Below are positions 26,782 to 34,462 of a DNA stretch of 64,000 nucleotides, piece by piece (the stretch's first letter is position 1; every line of letters starts with the position of its first letter). This DNA comes from Butyrivibrio sp. INlla14 (lineage in GTDB: Bacteria > Bacillota > Clostridia > Lachnospirales > Lachnospiraceae). A program made the translations under genes and the position numbers. The DNA lies in contig NZ_FMVS01000015.1 in assembly GCF_900102515.1 (NCBI RefSeq), forward strand, positions 47,357-111,356, read 5' to 3'. The notes beneath the pieces were generated by a model that saw only the letters and a program-made list of their open reading frames with translations, was not told where the DNA came from and made no database searches.

Positions 26782-26814
26782 CCTGCATCATTATGATCAT
26801 TTCTGTGATGCAGG
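26782..26814. repeat. Inverted repeat carrying GCATCA near the start of the repeat array
   Basis: CCTGCATCA (26782-26790) and TGATGCAGG (26806-26814) form a perfect 9-bp stem with a 15-nt loop. It contains the same GCATCA word that opens every unit of the adjacent tandem array, so it may be the ancestral or terminal element. Confidence 0.6.
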
Positions 26815-26835
26815 GCGTACGACAATTCCAATTTT

Positions 26836-27310
26836 GCATCACTTGACGCTGGGATTGTCATGCAAAAACTTGATTATTATTATTCTGCATCACTTGTCGC
26901 CGGACTTATCATGCAGAGTATAAAATTATTCTTATTCTGCATCACTTGTCGCTGAGATTGTCATGCAAAAACTTGATTATTATTATTTTGCATCACTTGA
27001 CGCCGGACTTGTCATGCAAAAAACTTGATTATTTTTATTTTGCATCACTTGACGCTGAGATTGTCATGCATAATATCAAATTATTCTTATTCTGCATCAC
27101 TTGACGCTGAGATTGTCATGCAAAAACTTGATTATTATTATTCTGCATCACCTGCCGCCGGACTTATCATGCAAATCACTTGATTATTCTTATTTTGCAT
27201 CACTTGACACCGGACTTATCATGCAAATCACTTGATTATTCTTATTTTGCATCACTTGACACCGGACTTATCATGCAGAACACTTGATTATTCTTAATTT
27301 GCATCACCGG
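26836..27310. repeat. Tandem array of nine 51-52 bp units plus a partial tenth
   Basis: Units start at GCATCAC every 51 or 52 bp (lengths 51, 52, 51, 52, 52, 51, 52, 52, 52) and the array ends with a partial unit at 27301. Each has a conserved half GCATCACTTGACGC...GTCATGCA, where TGCAT and GAC can pair with GTCATGCA around a bulge, and an AT-rich half with TTGATTATT. Units fall into two alternating classes (GCTGAGATTGTC or GCCGGACTTATC); units 1 and 6 are near identical, as are 7 to 9. There are no unique spacers, so this is not CRISPR. The array fills the gap between two minus-strand genes. Confidence 0.93.
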
Positions 27311-27345
27311 AAACAAGGCAAATGCCAGCCTGGAAACATCTCTTT

Positions 27346-28371
27346 TTACATGGCCCTATTCTGAAAGGTCTGCTGAGTTCTAAGCTGGTTAACATATGTC
27401 TGATTCTGTGGTGTATAGCCAAGAAGTACCTCAGGGTTTCTTGCGCTTATAGCAGCAAAAATCTGATTCAGTACTTCCTCCTTGCCTCTTGCAGCTCCTG
27501 GCATATCAGCAATAGATACTGTTGAAAAATCTTTTTTCATAACCTTCATGTTTGTCAGGGTTGGCACCATATTTGTTCTCTGATCATATCTGTATGCCCA
27601 CAAGATATTGTTGTAAGGAACTATCTCCAGTCTGTTCCCAAGGCTCACTATGCAAGTAGAAGTCAGGAATACTCTACATTTCTTGATATATACAGTCTGT
27701 GGGCTATAAAGCTCATTGGTAATATACTGAGCCTGATACTCGCTAAGTCCATTTAAAGCTCTGTTGTAATGATAAAGTTCTAATCCTGCAGCTATTAGTA
27801 GTATCAAAGCAAAGATACCCACAAAGACTCCGCCGAGATATAGATTGCTGCTGACCTCTGTGCCTCCATTAGGATTAATGACAACACCTGCAAAATAGGT
27901 ATCAAAGTCTTCTCTGGTAATGATCTTATCAGGATCTGTTTCATCTTCATTATAGGTTTCTATAGCAAATATAATAACATCCTCATCATCTATCTTCTCC
28001 ATAGTACCTATAAGAAGATAATAGCCGTCGCTATCGATGCCAGCGACTATTTCTTCATAGTCACTTTCAAAGGCTTTCATGATATAAATTTCATCACCGT
28101 CAGAAATGTAATAATAGCTGGGGCCATCATCATAATATGCAAATTCATAAGGCTCTGTGCTGACTTCTACATATACATAAATGTCATCTTCAAGTCGCTG
28201 TTCGTTGTAAGCCTGTCCAAAGGGAATCGCCTCATACATCTTAGTTTGATTCCAGTAATAGCCTCCCACAAACATTGCAAGAGCAACAGCCGTCAATATT
28301 GCACCGATGATCACTCCGGCAAGTTTCCCATTATAAGCCTTTTTAAAGGCTGGATGATCAATTTTATTCAT
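27346..28371 (-). CDS. Hypothetical membrane protein with two TM segments
   Basis: The 341-residue protein has a membrane helix at about 18-38, an extracytoplasmic acidic and Tyr-rich region (about 45-175, with YAYYDDGPSYYYISDGDE-like stretches), a second helix at about 180-200, and a cytosolic C-terminal domain with a beta-rich region (RVFLTSTCIVSLG, EIVPYNNILWAYRYDQ) reminiscent of a PH-like fold. I do not recognise the family with confidence. GAGGAGG gives a firm start. It is 57 bp downstream of another small membrane protein and may share its transcript. Confidence 0.75.
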   Translation of the reverse strand: MNKIDHPAFKKAYNGKLAGVIIGAILTAVALAMFVGGYYWNQTKMYEAIPFGQAYNEQRLEDDIYVYVEVSTEPYEFAYYDDGPSYYYISDGDEIYIMKAFESDYEEIVAGIDSDGYYLLIGTMEKIDDEDVIIFAIETYNEDETDPDKIITREDFDTYFAGVVINPNGGTEVSSNLYLGGVFVGIFALILLIAAGLELYHYNRALNGLSEYQAQYITNELYSPQTVYIKKCRVFLTSTCIVSLGNRLEIVPYNNILWAYRYDQRTNMVPTLTNMKVMKKDFSTVSIADMPGAARGKEEVLNQIFAAISARNPEVLLGYTPQNQTYVNQLRTQQTFQNRAM

Positions 28372-28428
28372 TTTAGTTCCTCCTCAAAAAATCATTTCCA
28401 AACTATTTTCGTCTTGATCAAAAAAACA

Positions 28429-28632
28429 TCATTTCTTTGACTGCAATTTTTCATCGATGACACATACTAAAATCATAATTCCGGCGAATATCAGTACTCC
28501 CCCTCGCATGGTGGCATAATATATTGGTTTTATTGATGTTTCAGCTGTTAATATTGCGATTATTCCAAGTATAATTGCCATTACAGCAAATACTACGTAT
28601 AACCAATTGTTTTTCTTGTTTCCCTTTTTCAT
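28429..28632 (-). CDS. Small two-TM membrane protein
   Basis: ATG 28632 has GGAGG 8 bp upstream, giving 67 residues: a Lys-rich start, a helix LYVVFAVMAIILGIIAIL, a short loop and a second helix GGVLIFAGIMILVCVI, with a Lys tail. No family recognised. Position upstream of the 341-residue membrane protein suggests a shared function. Confidence 0.65.
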   Translation of the reverse strand: MKKGNKKNNWLYVVFAVMAIILGIIAILTAETSIKPIYYATMRGGVLIFAGIMILVCVIDEKLQSKK

Positions 28633-28734
28633 AATAAAATCCTCCAATCGCACAAACGTTAAAAATATATCACGTTTCATCCATCATATCAACAATGCGC
28701 ATCCGTTTTATGTTGCATTCTTAGACAATAAACA

Positions 28735-28855
28735 ATCCCATGGCTTAACATTTGACCAAGTAGAAGACGGCTAGTCTTCCTACTCGTCTGCGAGCCGCTG
28801 GTCAGCTTAGCTGACATATTTCATATCAGCGGCTCTGCAAAATAAGCCATGGGAT
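28735..28855. ncRNA. Large three-way-junction hairpin element 3' of uxuB
   Basis: A perfect 13-bp closing stem (28735-28747 with 28843-28855, ATCCCATGGCTTA) encloses two more helices: 28759-28768 with 28774-28784 (AGTAG/CTACT and AAGAC/GTCTT, one bulge) and 28792-28800 with 28827-28835 (GAGCCGCTG), the latter holding a further 6-bp hairpin GTCAGC-TTA-GCTGAC (28801-28815). It begins 24 bp after the uxuB stop. Only a weak T tract follows on either strand, so it may be a terminator, a structured RNA, or a palindromic mobile element. Strand is undetermined. Confidence 0.65.
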
Positions 28856-28879
28856 CTTTTCATATTTCCTTATGTTTGA

Positions 28880-30499
28880 TTAGCCAACGTATTTTTCAAG
28901 AGTCTTTCTAACTGCGCCATTTCCTGCGATGAGTTCTACAAAGTAGCTGACGACTCTGTCTGCAAGGCCTACTTTTTCAAGGTCAACTCCAAAGATTGTT
29001 GCATCCTTAAGAAGCGGAAGAACCATAGCTTTGACTTTTGCCTCATCAGTTTCGCCAAGCTTTATATCTTTTACGAAGGCCTGAGCCTTTTCAAGAAGTG
29101 GATCTGGGCTAGGGTCAAAAGAGTTTCCGTTGTCGTCAATGCCCATAAGGTAGCGGAGCCAACCGGCGAAAACAAGCGGAATAAGCTTAAGATCCTGCAC
29201 ATCAAGCTTATCTGATGCAGCATAAGCCTTAATTGTCTCGCCAAATCTGATTGGAAGCTTCTGTGAAGTGTCGCAAGCGATACGCTGTGGTGTATCTGGC
29301 ATGAACACGTTAGGAATACGCACATTTACTACTGTATCAATGAATTCCTGTGGTTTAATAACGCCAGGATCAGTAACAACAGGAAGTCCCTCTACGTAGC
29401 CGATTGTCTTTACGAGTTTCACAAGTGTCTCGTCCTTCATTTCGTCAGAGATCTTGGTAAATCCAAGGATACATCCGTATACAGCAAGTGCTGTGTGAAG
29501 AGGATTAAGGCAGGTGCAAACCTTCATGCGCTCAACCTTATCCACAGTTTCTTTATCTGTAAAGATCACGCCGACCTTCTCAAGAGCTGGTCTTCCATTT
29601 GGGAACTTGTCCTCAATTACCAGATATTCACTCTCCTCAGCGTTTACAAAAGGGGCAACCCAGGTCTTCATTGAGGTTACAACTGGCTCAAGTTCCTCAA
29701 CACCGTCGTTTTTGAGGATTTCGTTAACGCTTTCGTCTGGTCTAGGTGTAATCTTGTCTATCATTGACCACGGGAAGGAAACTAAAGACTCGTCCTCTAT
29801 ATATGACAGGAAGCCTCCATCTGCCTTGCCGTTTTCAGTCCATGCCTTGGCAAAAGAACTTACGGCAGCAAATAACTTATCCCCATTGTGGGAGCAGTTA
29901 TCTGTGCTGACCATGGCAATTTTCTTTTTACCTGCAAGATATCTTGCATACAAAAGAGCTGAAACCTTACCGATGTAGCTCTGGGGCCTCTCCGGGCCAT
30001 TCACAAAATCCGCTGCAACAGTTGGAAGTGTTTCCCCTGCGCCGTTTACAAGGCTGTAACCTTTCTCAGTGATTGTGAAGGTTGCAAGCTTTAGAGAATC
30101 TGCGGAAAAGATATCCTTAAGACGGGCAAACTCTTTTTCATTGTTAGAATCCAAAATGCATGACTCAGCTATGCTCTCTATAACAGACTTTTCAACGTTT
30201 CCATCAGCCTTTAATGTAACAAGGATAGACAGATCGTCGTGTGGTCTGTACATCTTTTCAATGATTTCATAGTCAAAGCCCTCAACTACTGTAAGGCCCT
30301 TGTCTGTAAGGCCCTGCTCCAACATTCTCTGTGAGAGATTTGCCTGAAATGCTCTAAAGATGTTGCCGGCGCCAAAGTGCACCCACTCTGGATTTGCCTT
30401 GGTTTCTTCTATCATTTTATCTCTGTCAAAAGAAGGAACAAAATAGCCCTTCTCTTTCCAGGAATTATTGTTTTTTAAACTTTCATAATTGAGTTTCAT
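28880..30499 (-). CDS. uxuB: D-mannonate oxidoreductase (fructuronate reductase), mannitol dehydrogenase family
   Basis: ATG 30499 (MKLNYESLKNN) follows AGAGGAT; the frame upstream of it lacks a ribosome site. The 539-residue protein has VHFGAGNIFRAFQA (Rossmann nucleotide motif, about 38-51), the STDNCSHNGDKL segment, and the long-chain mannitol dehydrogenase signature region KVERMKVCTCLNPLHTALA with Lys and nearby His. Located directly downstream of uxuA, it should reduce D-fructuronate to D-mannonate with NADH in the glucuronate pathway. Confidence 0.87.
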   Translation of the reverse strand: MKLNYESLKNNNSWKEKGYFVPSFDRDKMIEETKANPEWVHFGAGNIFRAFQANLSQRMLEQGLTDKGLTVVEGFDYEIIEKMYRPHDDLSILVTLKADGNVEKSVIESIAESCILDSNNEKEFARLKDIFSADSLKLATFTITEKGYSLVNGAGETLPTVAADFVNGPERPQSYIGKVSALLYARYLAGKKKIAMVSTDNCSHNGDKLFAAVSSFAKAWTENGKADGGFLSYIEDESLVSFPWSMIDKITPRPDESVNEILKNDGVEELEPVVTSMKTWVAPFVNAEESEYLVIEDKFPNGRPALEKVGVIFTDKETVDKVERMKVCTCLNPLHTALAVYGCILGFTKISDEMKDETLVKLVKTIGYVEGLPVVTDPGVIKPQEFIDTVVNVRIPNVFMPDTPQRIACDTSQKLPIRFGETIKAYAASDKLDVQDLKLIPLVFAGWLRYLMGIDDNGNSFDPSPDPLLEKAQAFVKDIKLGETDEAKVKAMVLPLLKDATIFGVDLEKVGLADRVVSYFVELIAGNGAVRKTLEKYVG

Positions 30500-30618
30500 T
30501 TTACAATATCCTCTTTTCGTTATTGAACTTATTCTCAGCGTTTCCCGCTTTTGCAGCATACAAAGTAGGCGGCGTTAATTGGCTGTTTTCCACCAGAATA
30601 CACTGGTTTGTTCTTCTA

Positions 30619-31695
30619 TCACACTCCGCGCTGATGTGATTTTTCAATAGCTTCCCAAAGTCCGTTGATGTAGGTTGCGCCCAGGGCTCTGTCATAGAGG
30701 CCATAGCCTGGCATAGCAATTTCTCCCCAGATCATTCTGCCGTGGTCAGGACGGATAGGGCCGTCAAAGCCTGTCTCATACAGTGCCTTAACTATCTCGT
30801 ACATATCGAAGGTTCCATCGGATGAAAGATGTGCTGACTCCTCGAAGTTTGTAGGAGAGATAAATCTAAGGTTTCTTACATGTGCAAAGTGGATTCTGCC
30901 TTCAAGAGCTCTGATCATGTGTGGAAGGTCGTTCTCAAGGCTTGTTCCATAGGATCCTGAGCAGAAAGTAACACCGTTGTGCACATCATCAACTGCCTTC
31001 ATGAGCTTTAGGATATTTTTTTCATTGTTGATGATTCTTGGAAGGCCGAATACTGACCATGCAGGATCATCTGGATGAATAGCCATCTTGATATCATATT
31101 TATTACAAACTGGCATGATTGCCTTGAGGAAATAAACGATGTTTTCAAAGAGCTTGTCCTCGTCGATTCCTTTATAGATTTCAAAAAGCTCTTTTACATG
31201 AGCCATTCTCTCTGGCTCCCAACCTGGCATTACTGTTCCGTTTGTATCTCCTGAAAGAGATTCAAACATCTTGGCTGGGTCTATAGCATCAACTGCTTCC
31301 TGTGTGTAGGCAAGAACTGTTGAGCCGTCAGCTCTTTTCCTTGCAAGCTCTGTTCTGGTCCAGTCAAATACTGGCATGAAATTGTAGCACACCATGTGGA
31401 TGTCTTCTTTACCAAGGTTTTCCAGTGTGTCGATGTAGTTCTGGATGTGCTCATCTCTGTCTGCTGTTGCAGCCTTGATGGCATCAGATACGTTCACTGA
31501 CTCAATTCCTGCAATGTGCATATCTTCTGCAGCCACATCTGCCTTGAGAGCTTTGATCTCGTCCTGAGTCCAGAGCTCGCCTGCCTGTTTATTATAAAGA
31601 GTTGTAATAACTCCCTTTACTCCTGGGATTTGTCTGATCTGCCATAGTTTTACTGTGTCGTACTCTTTGCCGTACCAGCGAAGTGTCATTTCCAT
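30619..31695 (-). CDS. uxuA: Mannonate dehydratase
   Basis: ATG 31695 has AAGGAG nine bases upstream, giving 358 residues beginning MEMTLRWYGKEYD. Family hallmarks include LWQIRQIPGVKGVITTLY, YNFMPVFDWTR, MAIHPDDPAW, TFCSGSYGTS and a final DGPIRPDHGRMIWGE. The enzyme dehydrates D-mannonate to 2-keto-3-deoxygluconate, a step in use of glucuronate from xylan or pectin side chains. It precedes uxuB by about 120 bp on the same strand and is divergent from an AraC regulator. Confidence 0.94.
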   Translation of the reverse strand: MEMTLRWYGKEYDTVKLWQIRQIPGVKGVITTLYNKQAGELWTQDEIKALKADVAAEDMHIAGIESVNVSDAIKAATADRDEHIQNYIDTLENLGKEDIHMVCYNFMPVFDWTRTELARKRADGSTVLAYTQEAVDAIDPAKMFESLSGDTNGTVMPGWEPERMAHVKELFEIYKGIDEDKLFENIVYFLKAIMPVCNKYDIKMAIHPDDPAWSVFGLPRIINNEKNILKLMKAVDDVHNGVTFCSGSYGTSLENDLPHMIRALEGRIHFAHVRNLRFISPTNFEESAHLSSDGTFDMYEIVKALYETGFDGPIRPDHGRMIWGEIAMPGYGLYDRALGATYINGLWEAIEKSHQRGV

Positions 31696-31810
31696 GTGAT
31701 TGTTCTCCTTTTGTGCATACCTGCTATTGTCCCCCACAGGCCTATTTCTTTTTCAATAACACTTTACTTTTTTAGGGAGGGATTTGGAATTGACGGTCTT
31801 GTTTCTTATA

Positions 31811-31839
31811 TTGCAAAAGTTGCGGTGCATAGATATAAT
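31811..31839 (+). promoter_or_regulatory. Promoter of the AraC-family regulator gene
   Basis: TTGCAA (31811-31816) and TATAAT (31834-31839) are exactly 17 bp apart. The predicted start near 31846 gives a leader of about 115 nt. It lies in the divergent region shared with uxuA, so one regulator could act on both genes. Confidence 0.6.
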
Positions 31840-31961
31840 TATGGCTGTAGTTTTCCTGCAGGGCACCTATAAAAACTTGGGTTTCTGCGATTTTATATGC
31901 TTTTAAGGCTTTGACTACAAATGTTACTCCAACTAGTCCACAACCAGAAGGATCACAAGAT

Positions 31962-32858
31962 ATGAAAAACAAGCTTCGTTCTTCTTTTAACTCCAGACAG
32001 TACATGCTTTCTTCTGACTTTGAAGTGTACTACTACTCTGACAAGAATTTCCGAACCCTTCAGCCACATGCCCACGATTACTATGAATGCTACCTCTTTC
32101 TTGAAGGGGATGTGACCATGGAAATATATGAAAATCGCAATTCATCAAAAGTCCAGCAATACAAAATGACCCCGGGGGATCTGATGATAGTTCCTCCAGG
32201 GGTTTCACACCATGCTATTATGCACGAATCGGATGAATACTATAGACGATTTGTCTTTTGGATCAGCAAGGATTGCTGTAATAGTCTTATAAAAGAATCT
32301 GTGGATTACATGTACCTTATGCAGAGAGCAGAAGCCTTCAAGAAATACATCTATCACTTGGCTCCTGCTCAGTTTCATCAGGTGGAATCTAAGTTTCTGC
32401 GCCTCTTAGAAGAGACAAGTCAGGACCGTTATGCCAGTGATGCATTTCGTCATATCTGTCTTTGTGACCTGATCCTGACTATCAATCGCATAATCTACGA
32501 TGAAGATCACAATAATGCTGGCAGCGATGAGCTTACTCTTTTCCAGAACATCCTAAGTTACGTAGAAAATAACCTTGAAGAGAGCCTTAGCCTCGATGAT
32601 GTAGCTGGGCAGTTTTTTGTCAGCAAGTATTATGTTGCACACCTGTTCAAAGATACTCTGGGCATCTCGCTTCATCAGTACATAATAAAAAAGAGGCTTT
32701 CAGAGTGCCGTGATGCCATAATAAGTGGAAAAGGCATCACCAGCACCTATGAGCGCTTTGGTTTCCGCGACTACTCTAGCTTTTTCAAAGCCTTCAAAAA
32801 AGTATACGGTATGTCTCCCAAAGAATACCAAAACATTTACATGAACAAACATTTCTAA
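31962..32858 (+). CDS. AraC family transcriptional regulator, likely of uxuAB
   Basis: ATG 31962 with AAGGAT upstream is preferred over a TTG at 31911. The 298-residue protein has an N-terminal cupin (LQPHAHDYYECYLFLEGD, and MTPGDLMIVPPGVSHHA) and a C-terminal double HTH (SLDDVAGQFFVSKYYVAHLF, then FGFRDYSSFFKAFKKVYGMSPKEY). The cupin should bind a sugar acid. Divergence from uxuA suggests it controls uronate catabolism; this is inference from position. Confidence 0.87.
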   Translation: MKNKLRSSFNSRQYMLSSDFEVYYYSDKNFRTLQPHAHDYYECYLFLEGDVTMEIYENRNSSKVQQYKMTPGDLMIVPPGVSHHAIMHESDEYYRRFVFWISKDCCNSLIKESVDYMYLMQRAEAFKKYIYHLAPAQFHQVESKFLRLLEETSQDRYASDAFRHICLCDLILTINRIIYDEDHNNAGSDELTLFQNILSYVENNLEESLSLDDVAGQFFVSKYYVAHLFKDTLGISLHQYIIKKRLSECRDAIISGKGITSTYERFGFRDYSSFFKAFKKVYGMSPKEYQNIYMNKHF

Positions 32859-32893
32859 TCAAATATCCACGTGTGAAAGGCCGAGCGTCACAT

Positions 32894-33184
32894 TCAGCCC
32901 TGAAGGCCATTGGACTGTCTGATCATGTCTTCTACAACGATGTCGTAGATTTCGCCCACTGTATTGCAGTATTCAAGCACCTTCCAAGGTTCGTTGGTAT
33001 GGAAGTGGATCTTAACAAGATCCTCATCTCCTGCTGCAATAAGTGAATTTCCTTCGAAGTTTTCTGTGATGTAATCTGAAATCTCGTCCTCATCAAGATC
33101 CTTGTCTCTACGATCTATGAGAAGCTGAGTATCATAGCGATACGCAAACTGATCGTCCTCTGCATCAATACTGTTTACTGCCAT
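32894..33184 (-). CDS. Stand-alone FakA/YloV C-terminal-type domain protein
   Basis: ATG 33184 follows GGAGG by 8 bp and overlaps the upstream methyltransferase stop by 20 bp. The 96-residue product (YRYDTQLLID, then LVKIHFHTNEPWKVLEYC, GEIYDIVVEDM) closely resembles part of the C-terminal domain of the fatty acid kinase FakA/YloV, where this segment contains a conserved HxHT loop. The kinase DAK2 domain is absent. It may be a regulator or scaffold; function unknown. Confidence 0.7.
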   Translation of the reverse strand: MAVNSIDAEDDQFAYRYDTQLLIDRRDKDLDEDEISDYITENFEGNSLIAAGDEDLVKIHFHTNEPWKVLEYCNTVGEIYDIVVEDMIRQSNGLQG

Positions 33185-34439
33185 TGTTTTGTCCTCCATT
33201 CTTTTCAATTAGCAAGTTATAAAGAGTCTGCTCTGTGTGGAATTCCTTCATAAGGCTTTCCACTTCATCAAGGGCCTTTTGTCTTGCTCCCTTGGCGCCC
33301 ATTGGCTTCTTGACGGCCCTTATCAGGATATTCTTGGGAGTATGGGCGAAGTCTACAAACTCAAGAAGCTGCGTTCTATACCCCATATACTCCAGAAGAT
33401 TTCCCCTTATGGCATCTGTAGCCAGGGCTGCAAATCTTTCTTTTATTATTCCATACCTGGTCAAAAGAGCTAGATCATCGCTTTCTATCTGCTTGTTAAG
33501 CTCATGCTGACAGCAGGGCACGGAAAAGATCATTCTGGCATTCCACTGCACTGCGTTGTACAGGGCGTAATCGGTGGCTGTATCGCAGGCGTGAAGCGTA
33601 ATTACCATATCCACATCAAATGGTGCCTTATAACCATTGATATCCCCAAGCTCAAAATGCAGGTTCTCATAGCCGTACTTCAAAGCAGCCTGATTGCACT
33701 TTTTTATCACATCTGCCTTAAGGTCAAGACCTATAATGTTAGCTGTAATGCCCTTTATCTCAGTCAGATAATAGTACACCACAAAAGTAAGGTATGACTT
33801 GCCGCAGCCAAAGTCTATGACGTTTAAATGCTGAAGCTTTCCGCTGTCTATCTCATCATCAAGAATTTCCAGAAAGCGGTTTATCTGCCTAAACTTGTCA
33901 TACATGGACTTTACAACCTTGCCATCTTTGGTAAAGACGCCCATATCGACAAGTGGAGGGACATCTGAGCCCTCACTGATGATATAGTTCTTTTGCCTGT
34001 TGTGAGAGGTGCTGGTCTGGACCTTCTCCTCTGCTTTCAGGGCTCTGCGCTTGGTGCTAAGTTCGCCCTTTTTAGACAAAAGAAATATGTATTCATAATT
34101 ATCAGTCCAAAGGCTCATCTGCCTCATCTCAAGGTCAGTTATGATCTCTTCGATCCGACCTGCAAGGTCTGATGCGCTTACATTCTCGTGAAAAACCTGC
34201 TTCTGAGTATATTTTGAAATCTGATAACTGCAGTTTTCGACAGCCTTTCCACTGCAACAGGAAGCATCGTCATTTCCTGATGTGCCAGCCTTGGTTTTTT
34301 TTGAATTACTGCTGTCCTTGCCCGCAATCAACTGGATATCAATTTTCCTGTATTCAGACGTTTTTAACTTGGGCTTACTGATTATTCCCCTTAGAATAAC
34401 CTCTTCTTCAATTATCTTTTCTATTTTTTCTCTTATCAC
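33165..34439 (-). CDS. Class I SAM-dependent methyltransferase
   Basis: The 424-residue protein starts at GTG 34439 with AGGA upstream. The methyltransferase domain lies at about 205-345: VIDFGCGKSYLTF (motif I), IGLDLKADVIKKC (motif II acid), FELGDINGYKAPFDVDMVITLHACD and FSVPCCQHEL. The CCQHE motif and overall size match a family of large bacterial/eukaryotic methyltransferases that may act on RNA. The N-terminal 200 residues are of unknown role. Overlaps the FakA-like gene by 20 bp. Confidence 0.8.
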   Translation of the reverse strand: MIREKIEKIIEEEVILRGIISKPKLKTSEYRKIDIQLIAGKDSSNSKKTKAGTSGNDDASCCSGKAVENCSYQISKYTQKQVFHENVSASDLAGRIEEIITDLEMRQMSLWTDNYEYIFLLSKKGELSTKRRALKAEEKVQTSTSHNRQKNYIISEGSDVPPLVDMGVFTKDGKVVKSMYDKFRQINRFLEILDDEIDSGKLQHLNVIDFGCGKSYLTFVVYYYLTEIKGITANIIGLDLKADVIKKCNQAALKYGYENLHFELGDINGYKAPFDVDMVITLHACDTATDYALYNAVQWNARMIFSVPCCQHELNKQIESDDLALLTRYGIIKERFAALATDAIRGNLLEYMGYRTQLLEFVDFAHTPKNILIRAVKKPMGAKGARQKALDEVESLMKEFHTEQTLYNLLIEKNGGQNNGSKQY

Positions 34440-34462
34440 TACTTACAATCCTATTCCTTAAA

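Noticed and set aside
26836..27310. Possible CRISPR array
   Set aside because: The 51-52 bp period is filled entirely by repeat sequence; there are no unique spacers of uniform length and no cas genes nearby.
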